DNA of 64,000 nt from Aporrectodea caliginosa (lineage: Eukaryota; Annelida; Clitellata; Crassiclitellata; Lumbricidae). Position 1 is the first letter of the stretch. Each line of letters begins with the position of its first letter. The stretch is taken from positions 1,151,001-1,215,000 of the forward strand of contig JACEVL010000807.1 of the NCBI GenBank assembly GCA_020284085.1. The letters run 5' to 3'. Shown in pieces: positions 36,401 through 48,400 of the stretch. A model generated the notes under the pieces. That model did not search any database. It was not told the origin of the DNA and saw nothing but the letters and a program-made list of their open reading frames with translations. The translations under genes were made by a program, and so were the position numbers.

Positions 36401-39400
36401 CGCGGCGGCTTGAGGTGGATTCGAACCCGCAACCCTCGGGCTGCAAGGCACCAGACATACCCTACACCACCGTGCCCCACAATCTACTACATGTGCATCT
36501 TGGTCTCTCTTTACCCTCCTTTCTCTAAGTGCTTATAAACTATTATGTTCGATCGTGGTTTAGTGTTGTCAGGTCAGAGTGTCAAGTTGTGCAATATAAA
36601 TCTGTGATTACAATAACTACGAAAAGTGAAAATGCAGTCAAGCTTTGTAGGACATGCACAGGTAAATAGCCTACCTGTATGCTCAGGTAAATGTCTTACC
36701 AGTGGGCATAGGTAAATGCCCAACCTGTAAGCACAAGTAAATGCCCTACCTCCATGCACAGCTAATTGCCATACCTGCATTCACAGGTAAATTCAAGTTA
36801 CCTGTGCCTCGCCATCTGGTATAAACAGATAAGCCCCGCTCCGATCCTTGCCAGGTCGTGTTCCATATCGAACAAATACAACTTCAGTCCTCACCAAATC
36901 CTCCGAGTCCATCAGCATTACTTCCTGAAAATTCCGCACAAATGCATTAAATGCAGAACTTTTTAAAGAAAAAAATTGGAAGTACATGAATAGTGGGTAA
37001 CATTTATTACAAGCCTCCCTGTGGAACTCCGTAGCAGATGGTTAGAATGATCACCTTGTAAAACAAGAGTAAGGGTTCGAGCCTTGCACAAGATGGTTAC
37101 TATGTAGGGATTTGAGCAGATAGCTTACTCACAAATTGCTCAGTGGCATTAATTGATGCTTGGTCATTAGATAGTGGTGCCTATTAAATGCGTAATTACA
37201 ATAAGATCTTCTAGCGAAGTCAGCTATGAAATGAGTACACTGACCAGACACTGTCAGAGGGAGGATAAGGTGTTAAAGAGTAATAGCCACCCATGCTCAT
37301 GTGCAAATGTTAAGAGAATGCAATTGTTAGCACTTCATACATTGACTGCCTACTTGAGTTAGCCTATGAGACTGCTCTTCTTCTTTCAACATTTTCCCTC
37401 CCGCTTTGCATAAATGCATCCAATGGAAAAAGACCATAGCTGGCTTTGATAACTACCTTAAGCAAGCCATTTTCAAGTGAGAAATGCAACTCCATCTCTG
37501 CATTCTCCAGAGAAAACGTGTTTTCATCAAAATCGGATTTGGATTTGTGCTCCACAGCGAATGGTCCACTGCAAATCAAACATCAAAGCAATATCGCTTT
37601 ATATCCAAAGAGCTTATAGCATATAATGTAAGGCAAGACAGGTAAGGTAAGGTTATTACTACTTTATTACCTGCAAATATCAACAATGTTCCTCAAGGTC
37701 ATACAAAAAGAAATGTCACTGTCCATTTAAAAGCAACATCCTTCCTAGCTACAATAGACTCTACATGAGTCATTATGTGACCCAAGGGATAAAAATGAGT
37801 CACATGTCGGAAATTTTAGAATATGAGTATTTTACATATTCTTAAAGGCCACATTTTTTGCTTTAAAATGACACCAAAAGTTTGGTTCTACCTTATTTTT
37901 TGACAAAGTTACGAATGATAATGTGTTTTTTTTCGAACAAATATTTCATTTATTTTAATATATAATCACAAAAAATAAAAGTATTCTCTGTACAAAATTC
38001 TGAAAATACACATTAAAACACTAAATTTTATCAAAGACTTCAGAAATGTAAAAAAAAATTTTTTCACCCATTTTCATTAAAATCTTGAAATAAGAAAAAG
38101 TGACATCTGATCAAACTTTCCTGTTTTCCTAGGAATGTAAATTGCCGACATCCGACTCATTTTGTTCCGTTGAGAAACATATTAGTTTAATGGGAAGAGA
38201 AGAGAGAATGGGACACAAACATATAGATACACACAGACAAACAGATACATACATGGCGAAAGACAGAGACCCATTAGAATTTAAAAGTGCATCGTTCAAT
38301 CTTGACAAAAAAGAATAAAATACATGTAACATGTACTTACATCTGAGACTTGGACGATTTCTCTGCATTATAAAATGTGACGCTGGCAAAGAAATTCAAG
38401 GGATTTGCACCTGGCTCTACCTTCCTTATAAGATACTTAACAAGTCCCAGGGCAGGTATCGTACCAGTGAAGCTCACCTGAAACAAATCAGGTAGACACC
38501 AATAAAGATTACTGTAATTATAATTAAAAACTTCTATTTAGCATAGTCGATGCCTTGTGCATAATGGGAAGGCATCAAAGGATAGGCCATCCAGTTGCTC
38601 GAAAACCATTGCATTTGGTGATTCAAGCCCAAAACGTCATCTTGGATGACTACTGTTCTTAGTGGCATGCACCATAACAAATCTGTAATTACATAATGTA
38701 CATTACCTGACCTGTAAAGGATTTCAATTGGGCCTCTCCATTGGAGGTGCTACCATGGGTCGCGGTATGGTTATCTGACCTGCCTATGATACTCTTGACC
38801 TGCCTACTTACTACCTACTGCTGTAAAATTCTCTGGAATTTTTAATGTCTTCTTTACCTTTAAAACATCAACATCTGTCCCATAAGATCACTTGTTCAAT
38901 TATTATTTCTAAACGATTTTTTACGTTTTATCTAGTACGTCAATAGAAGTCTATGTTGTAAACTCTAAAAATGAAATGCTTAAGTATTCTTTGCTGCCTT
39001 TGCATCAGAAATTTCGACCTGCTGAATAACTCCCATGACCCTAACGTGACCTGCTACAATTTCACCCGAATGAAGTAACCATCAATTGAAATCCTTGCGC
39101 GTTATGACATGGTGCCATAGAAGTCATTCAATTACTGTACCTTGCTACCTTACAGCATCCATAACCAGACTAGCATACAACGGAAAACTGAAGTTCTATC
39201 TACTTACACGATAGATGGATTCTGAAATGTCCTTTGACTCAGTCCAGTATGGACTGACTTGGGTCGGCAAAGTGACGCCATCAACATCATGCATCTCAAT
39301 GTGAGGCTCGTTCACATATATGGTCACCAGTGTTGTTCGATTGTGTGCAAGCGAGTTGTAAAATACAACTCCCCTAGAAGACGTTTGAATAAAGGTACTA

Positions 39401-42400
39401 ATCAACAGAATCATAGTGTGTGATCAGTAAAAACATTAATACTTAATAAGAAAAAAAAATTTAACATGTATCTTAGGGAAGGGTACAACTCCCAACTGAG
39501 ACTAACTGTCTAGATTAAGTTATTTAAAATAGACTCACAACTGAAACTAGAACTAAAGCTAAAATTTAAATCACTGTTACAACCGAATCAAAACTAAAAT
39601 GATTTGAAAAACAGAAACTAAACTGAAACTAAATTGATAGTGATGGGAATAATAAACTTAGAACTTAAACTAAAATGATCAGATCTGAACTAAATAAAAA
39701 GTAGAATAAAAAATTCTCTGAACTATAATAACACTGATTACGGGTAACATGCATTGCTTATGAAAACTGGAATCTACCATGCTACAGCCAAACCACAGTT
39801 TCGTGGAAGAGGAAATGTTAGCCAAGACAAAATAATGCAGAAGATAAAAAAATTGAAACAACTAAGCTGACTTTTTAAAATAGCAATTTTAATTCAACTT
39901 TTACTTTAGCACTTTAACGGCCAGCATGTACTAAATGGCATGAAAAACTAATCCCTTTCGTCATTAAAGGGTAAAAGAAAACATGTGAATGTCTTACTGT
40001 GACTCAGTTTTCACATCAATAACCGTCTTTTCTGGTAGCGCATCATGTGAAGCTCTTGTTTCATCCTTGAACCCATGAAAAAAACACATAGATGACTAAT
40101 ATAAATAACAATAATCAATACACACATAAAACCTCATTGATGTTCAGTCAATAGTTCAACTTCCTCTACATTAGAATTTGTGGGGAAGTAGTACTGTAGG
40201 GTGAATAATTTTGTGAGGCGCGGTGGTGTAGGGGTATGTTCGGTGCCTTGCAGCCGGAGGGTTGCGGGTTCGAATCTACCTCAAGCCGCCGCGTAGGGAC
40301 CCTGGGCAAGTCCTTCACTCGCAATTGCTCATGCGCTTCGGCGTGAAACTCCGATTCAGTGTCCGCGCTGTAGTCGGGAGCGCCTCTGAGTAGAAATCTT
40401 GAAGGGCGCTATAACAAGTGCTCATACATACATACATACATTAGCCTGCTACATGAGACACAGTCGACCCCATCTATAAATAACAAATTAAACAGATTTA
40501 ATCTAATTACAATATAACTGCCTTTGATATCGCCCTTCTTCCAAAGGTGGCCCAAAGCTCAGAAGTGCACATGCCTCGGCAGCGCAGGTGCAAGTATATT
40601 GCAGAGCAATTGTGTGTGAAGGACTTGCTCACGGTCCCTACACAGTAACCGCACCAGACGAGGATCAAACGCAGACTCTCCGCGTTACAGGTCAACCGCT
40701 CTAACTAGTTGGCTACAGTGCCACACAGAACCAATTAACACCAACATCAAACTGATACCTTCACTAACAATAGCATAACATTCCCAATCCGTTCTCATAA
40801 AAGCCGATGTGTAACATCCCCAGTGCGCTCTCCTCAAAGTCTAAAGCCATTGCAGGTCCAAACATAAAACGTTTTCAGAATGCCTAGAAACCAAATATTC
40901 ATATTGATTTTCTTACTGTTGAACCTGAACAGATTTTAAATACATATGACTACCAATCACTGATAATTCAGTCATCCATCCTCCTGGAATAAGTTGCCTC
41001 CTCAGCCTCTCATTGCCTCCTTTCCGGGAGCACCTCAGACAAGTCTCTCTTGAGGTGGTGCTTGTAAACATAAATTTGCAATTACAGCAGGCATAACTCA
41101 TTACCAGAATCAACCACATTTTTCACCAGAGAATCACAGCTGACACCATAAGAACCATAACACGTAATCTGTATACATTACATGCATTTACATTAATGCA
41201 ATAAGTAAAGAAACGGAAGTACTTACAACATCAAAGACTGCAGTCCCAAGATAGTCATACGTTTCCTTATCAGGCGTCAGCAGAAACTCAGCCGAGTCCT
41301 TTATAACTTGTTTCAAGTTGTTGATGGCACTTAGCAATCTAGAACAGAAGCGAAAAACAATGGCTAAGAATTTGATATGCAAGCATCCAGAGTTCTACGG
41401 ATGTACTTGTGTACCTGAACAACAGTAGGGAATTTTTAGAAGCCTTTTACCAGTATTGAAACAGCTGTCCAACAGATTTATACCAAAAGAACAAATAAAT
41501 CTTAACAAGGGCTTTATCAGCCATTGCGCATACTAACAAGCTCAATTTCTTTGCTTCCAGATGATCCTTTCAGAAAAGAAATCAATTAAAAAAACTGCAA
41601 GAGGTGGTACATGACGGCCAGTGCGACCACTGCTTGGGATTTTTCCCAAGATCTTGGGATTTTGGGGGTCCGACTTGGGATCTGGAGATTTTGCCCAGCA
41701 ATCTTGGGATTTTTCTAAGGTCTACAGACTAGTTTTTACCGTACTTTGCAACAGTGACAGCGAATCAGATTATAAAAACTCGATCAGTCTGAAAGACGTT
41801 TATTATTACTGTAACTTGTAAACATTGCTACAGTAATTCAATGTTATGCTCCGGGTTTTTCTTTGCCACTTCTTAGCTAAGCATTGTTGTGAATAATTGT
41901 GATTGTTAGAAGTTAAAATGCATTTCATATTTAATTACGACTTTTCCTTTTCGGTAACTTGGGATTTTTTCTATACTTTTGGCCAATCTTGGGACTTTTC
42001 TGGCAAGAGCTTGAGATTTCAGAAAATGGAGAGTGGTCACATTGATGATGGCTAAACCTATCATCTTTCTTCTGTGAACTTTAAGCATGAAGCAAGATAT
42101 TAATTACTGCAGTTGCAAATAACTGGATTTCAAAAACTCCTTTCATCCATAGAACTAAACACGCAGTCATACTGAGCTCAAATAATTAATAGTACAACTA
42201 AAGGATGTTACACTCAATGCTGGCCCAGACCCCTAAGGGTATGACTATGAGTGTCTTGCTACAGTCCACTTCAGGGCACAATAAACTGCAATGATTCTGT
42301 ACAATAACGAACAATGTGACAGCAATCTCAAGTAAATGATCATCATCATATACTCGTTTATTGAGCTCATAGCCGACATACCGCAGCCATTTACAAAGAA

Positions 42401-45400
42401 AGAAGAAATGTATTAGCAAATATTTAAAAATCAAATCAAATAAACTATGAAACAAATAAACTATCAAATTACAAATTATGAACTTTTTTGTTCAGAAAAC
42501 TACAAAATATTCAAATAATCTCACTTGGCGCCATAGTCGGCCATGACAAAGTCTTTGGCAGTGCCAGCAATTGCATCATGATGCTGGAAAAGTCCAAGGT
42601 TTCTCCGTGCAGAAACAAGTTTAGCCAGTAGCTCTTCCTTCGGGAAAGTTTTTGCGTGTGACAGATAAGACTCTGCCAGAGCCAAGGAATACAGAATCTC
42701 TCCACCCCTAGAACACAATGATTACCCAATAACAACAAACATTCCAAAAATCCATAAAAATTCCATTAATTAAAATTCCTGATAAGCCAAACTTATTCAT
42801 ATCACCGTTTACTAAGATTATATACTGCCATCTATATACTGTCGACAAACAACTCTCTGGTTTTTTTAAACACCACAGTTTTTCCAAGAGATTATTCAAA
42901 TACAAGTCATAAAACAGTTTTGAATTTAATCTGATCCTAAATTAAATAAAGACATCTATAAAGAAATTCTAACAGACTGACCGTTGATGACTTTCCAACA
43001 CGCGGTCAAGGCGCTTGTAGAACGGCCTTGACGTATAGTAGCCACTCCAGTAGTGGTCATCACGGTCAGCATATGGAAAGAAATCGCCAGACAATACAGG
43101 AAAACCCGACAGAAAACTGCTATCCGTCTTGTTCGCACGGCCTCGCAGAGCATCGAAATAGTCACTCAACGTTCCAAATCTAATCTGGAATAATATTCAG
43201 TACATCTGGAATACAAATTATTCACTTAACATATTACATTCTCACAGCTAATAAAATATTTTAATTAGGGCTGGTACTGATTAAAATAAGTTTCTTGATA
43301 AATAGCTACATATAAATTTCTTAATAAATAATAAAATAAATAAATCTGAAGTCAATTCGCTACACCCGAAAAAAATGGTAAAAGACGTAAACAATAAAAA
43401 TTTAGCAGGTCCCGATTGAAAAGCATAGTAGTAGTAGTTTCCGTTTAACGACACTGTGTGATAGCAAAGATCATTAGCATCGCCCTCCTCCTTTATCCAG
43501 GCTTGGGACTGGCACTGCCAAAGTCCGAGCAGTGGTGGAGTTGAAAAGCACAGAAGTACTAAAAGTGAGGATAAGCGAATAAAAAAATCACTGTCAAGCT
43601 TGGAGAAATGAAGAAGCAATCGCTCCCAGCGCATTGGATAACACACTGGCGTAGAGAGCGAGAGGTACCGAGGTACCCGTAGGGCGGATATGCTTTGTAG
43701 GCTGCTATTAGCGCCGTGTATTGCCGTGTACTGTTCGGTTAGTAGTTAAGATTGTTTCAATTGCATAACATGTAAATGTACAGCGCAGTGCGTTTGTCAG
43801 GCGCTTGATTAAAGAAAAGATATTATTATTATTATTATTATCAGCTGACCTCAGCATTCAATTCAGTTTTCTGGTTGATGTAGTTAAAGATTTGCTGGTA
43901 GTTGTCGTGTTGCTGGTCCCACTCCTCTGCCTTGTCGTAACGGAAGTCGTCTCCAAGTGGAATGAGGAGTACGTTGCTCTTGTAGAGCTGTGACTTCTGC
44001 CTGTACTGGTCGAGCAACGTTTCTGCCCTTCACATTCAATCAATCAATCAATCAATCAATCATGGGGCGGGGAAGATGCTCTGTCCTGTCAAGCATGCCT
44101 GTCTACCAGATAATAATCAATGGCCGCTAATTACCATCTATCAAACCGTCCATGCTAATGACTAATACCCGTGTTCACTGGAACCTGACACCACATATTA
44201 AACATGAATTCTTATATAAAATTGTCAGCAACATGTATCAAAAAATTTCATTTCATTTCCAAGCAGGACCTAATTATATGACAATCTAGTTTTAATGCTG
44301 TAATTCATATCTCAAGACAGCTACATTTAAAAAACCAGCGTATTCCACCTACGTAGATTATATAAAAATGTTAGAAATGCATATCAGAATGGAGATGCTA
44401 AGAAACTTGGAACAATAGCCATGCAACAGTTCTAAAAATCCTTACAAACAGAAACAATTTTAAGGCTGTTCACTACCTCTCTTCAACATTGTCCGGATTT
44501 ATAGGAACTGGTGGAATATTCCACGGACATTTGAAACTTCCGCCCACAAGTCGCTTGAAGTCAAACTGGCAGCAGACCTTGGGATTTGGGCCGCACGTGT
44601 GAGGAACATCATAACTGTAGAACGGCATCATGTGACAAAACATGTCAGTCGTACCACTATGGTCTAAAACACAAGACAGACAATTAAAAAATTCAATTCT
44701 TTCCAGTATTGTTTAACTTGCCAATTATCTGAAGCAAAGTATAAATTGCTGGGAGTTATACTTTAAAAAAGCAATGCTCCCAAGTGCCATTGTCGAACTC
44801 GGGTGTGGTGCTCACTTCCTGCCCTTCGGCTGGCTATGGACGAATTCCAAGGACCTCGACAGTGTCCAGCGGATTGCTAGACTTGCAGTTACTCTCCAGC
44901 CTACACCAGTGCTCGACAGTTTAGTGGTTAGCATGCCGGACTCTCAAACAAGAGATGGGGGGTTGAAATCTCCGCCAGGGCAGAAATTTGGTTCGAGATT
45001 TCTGTTCAACCTGTGCCCTTTAGCCAATTCAGCTATAATGAGTCAACTGTTTCTGTCCCACCTGCACCCTCTAGCCAACTCAATTAAAATGAGTACACTG
45101 ACTGTACACTGTCGGTGGGAAGATCAGACAGCGAGGGAGAGAACTGACCACCCGCCCTCATATGCCGAGGCTAAGAAAATGAAGTTGCTAAAACTTTATA
45201 CCAATGGCTGCCTCGAGCTAGCTTAAGGGACTATTCTTCTTCTACCAGTACCAAATTCTACAACCTGGTGACATAGGCAATGTGCACAAACCACTTGCCC
45301 AGTGTAATTACACAGAATCTGCCGAGTAGCCTTGAACTTGCAACCATGACAATTAGATCACATAAGAGAATGTAATGGCAGTAAGCAAAATTTACATATA

Positions 45401-48400
45401 TTGTATTTTATCATTTATAAAGTGCTTCTCATAGCATAAGCCTTTCAGAAGCGCTCCCAGTGCGAGGCAATCCGAGGAAAAAGGAAGGTTTTAAGGTGAG
45501 AGAAAGAGGTAGAGATGCTAGTAGAGAGGATTGTAGAGCATAGAGAAGGAGGAAGTCGATTCCATAGAGAGGGACCTATGCACACAAAGGATCTGGATTG
45601 AGCCATTGTGGTCGTAACACGGGGAACAAAAAGGTCAAGCCAGTCAGAGGATCTGAGAGTACCTCAAAAATAGTGATTTAAATATAGTTTTACTCTGAAT
45701 CCCAAACAATTTAGATTCAAATATAATTTTATTCTGAATCCCAGACAATTGCAGGCAACTGAATACGCATTTCCATTTTAAGGCATTCAACAACACCACG
45801 AAACACAAAAGCACTCAGCAATACGACGACCAACTGACCCCAGGTCTGTCTCCACGCAAACTCCAGCTGCTTCTTCTGTGAAAAATACTTCTTGACGGAA
45901 TAGTGGACGCGCTGGATCAGCATGTTCTTGAATCCAAGCTGGTGAACTATATACGCCATGGTGGATGAATAACCAAAAGGATCTATCGCCCAACTACTCA
46001 CTGGCTTTACACCTACATTTAAAACACAGAACAAGCATCAGTTAGTGCAACTGCAAATTTGTATAGCACCAGTGCAATGCTTAAAGAAAAACACCCCACT
46101 AGTAACAAGCCATTAAAAACAAGCCAAAAAACAGCTAGGAACTGAACTTAAATGTTTGTAAACAAGCTGCGGCCATGTCAACTTGTGTCAGAATAAACTA
46201 ATATTATTATTATTATTATTAGATTCAATTCAAATTCAATTCAAATTCGTTTATTTACTTCACCATCAAAGACTATATCTGAAAAACACACATGTCCTTT
46301 GAAAGTTCTGCTTCCTACAATTCTTTAAACTTAAATTCTAAAGAAGGTAATGCTATGAAAAATTGTTTCTAGGAAGCATTTCGTTGGACATTAATTAAGT
46401 TGTGTTTTAGTTAATTCATCAGTTTACACAGAGAATACAGAAAAAACCCTTCAAGATATCTACTCATATGCAGTGCTTATGAACTTCAAGCCCAGCTTCA
46501 GAGAAAGAGAACAGTTTCAAGTGTTGAAGAGAGGTTCAAGCAGCAAGCCTTGCCAAAGGGAATAAACAGACCCACGAGGGAGGCCATTCCAGGTAAATGG
46601 CACAACCAATGAAAAGGGGCAATAAAAATAGCACAACCAATGAAAAGGAGGCAATATAAATAGCACAACCAATGAAAAAGAGGCAATATAAATAGCACAA
46701 CCAATGAAAATGGGGCAAAATAAATGGCACAACCCATGAAATGGAGGCAAAGTGAATGGCAAAAACAATGCAAGGGAGGAATTTAAGAGTTAAATTTCGG
46801 CCCAACAGAATGCTCATCAACAAATAAGCAACATAATTCAAGCAAATTCTGATTCACATACTTTAAAAAATCCTAAATGAGCATAAACTCAGAAACTCTG
46901 TAAATCATAGTTTGCCTACCAAGTTGGTTTAGTAGCCATTGGTTGCCTTCGATCATCTGATCGACCATTGCAAAGTAATGCGCATTGGCTTCATCCGTCA
47001 TCACCCATCCACCACTAATTATTTCCAGGCGCTTTTCATTCAGTAACCTACAAAATTAATAATTTAAGAGATTTACATAGCGGCCTTCAAGATCATCTAC
47101 TCAGGAGCACTCCTGACCCAACCCCGGCTAAAGAGAACAGTCTTGAGGTTAGAGTAGAATGTGGCCGCAAGGGTTCCAGACACTAGACGTACTGCCATAG
47201 GGAGCCCATTCCATATTGCAGGGACAGCAACAGAAAAGGCACGGTGCTGCATGATAGAAGTCTGCGACTGGAGGACGAGGAGCTCAGGAGCTCAGCTTGC
47301 CTAGAAGAAAGGGAGAACCACGGTGCTGGACGCTCGGGGTGGAGCAGCAGAGCTCATGTAAACGCACGGGCCACACCTGCGACACAGTGCCAAACCAGGG
47401 CAGAGATCTGATAAGTGATCCACTGTGGGAAAGGGAGCCAGTGGTTCAAGTCTGAAACAAAGTTCGCACACTGCCAATACTACTAACATGCTTACCAGAA
47501 GTACGCTGGAAACCATGATTGAAAAGAATGGTTTTCAAACGCCTGCAGAAAAGGGGCAAAGAAAGACAAAGTAGTTCAGTACGGAGGTTCCTAGGCAACC
47601 TATTCCAGAAAGGTGAACCACAGCGAAGCTTTCGTGGAGCACCATGGAAGTTTGAGCCATAGGGACAACCAGGTCGCCTTACATGGCAGAGTGAAGAAAA
47701 CTTAGTATCACAGACGATTTTCAATAATTGTAAAAGTTATTATAGGTGTATGGCTGATTTTACATTAATATCATATGATCCAGCTTATGTGCCCTGCCCT
47801 TAGCTTTTAAGTAGCGCTTTAGACATTTTGAGATTACGATTTGTGCTTATATTTAAATCATTTTTTTTTATTCCAAAGTTTACCGTCATCATATGACATC
47901 AAAGGCCATTGACGACAATTCAAAATTATGTACAATACAATTAAAAAAAGAATTGATAAGAGTTCAAATGACACCATTTAAAGGCGTCTAAACAGTATTT
48001 TACAATGTCACTAATATTCATTGTTTGACATCATAATATAACTCAGCTATTAATATCTATGATACTTGCAGGCAAGTTATACAATACTTTGCAGAAAATA
48101 TCATAAACAATTTATTTCTATTTTACTTTGAATTTTCAAACATTGCAATCAAATATTATTAAAGAAATACATGTATAGTCACAGATTTAAAATCATGCTT
48201 ACAGAAGTTGTGAGATTAGATACACAGGATGTAACATGAAGCTTGTCAACGCTGTATCTTGATGTTACTTACTTTTTCACTCGATTTCGCACAGAATTAT
48301 CCAAGTGACTCCACCAAAGGGTGAAGAAGGACATTTCCGCATAGACAAATCTCATCGTTGGATGTTGCTCCAGTTTGTCTACCATGTTATCTAAGATGTG

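Noticed and set aside
46498..46841. Hydrophobic minus-strand frames in MAN2A intron 5
   Set aside because: Produced by the 33-bp minisatellite inside an intron; no splice or start support.
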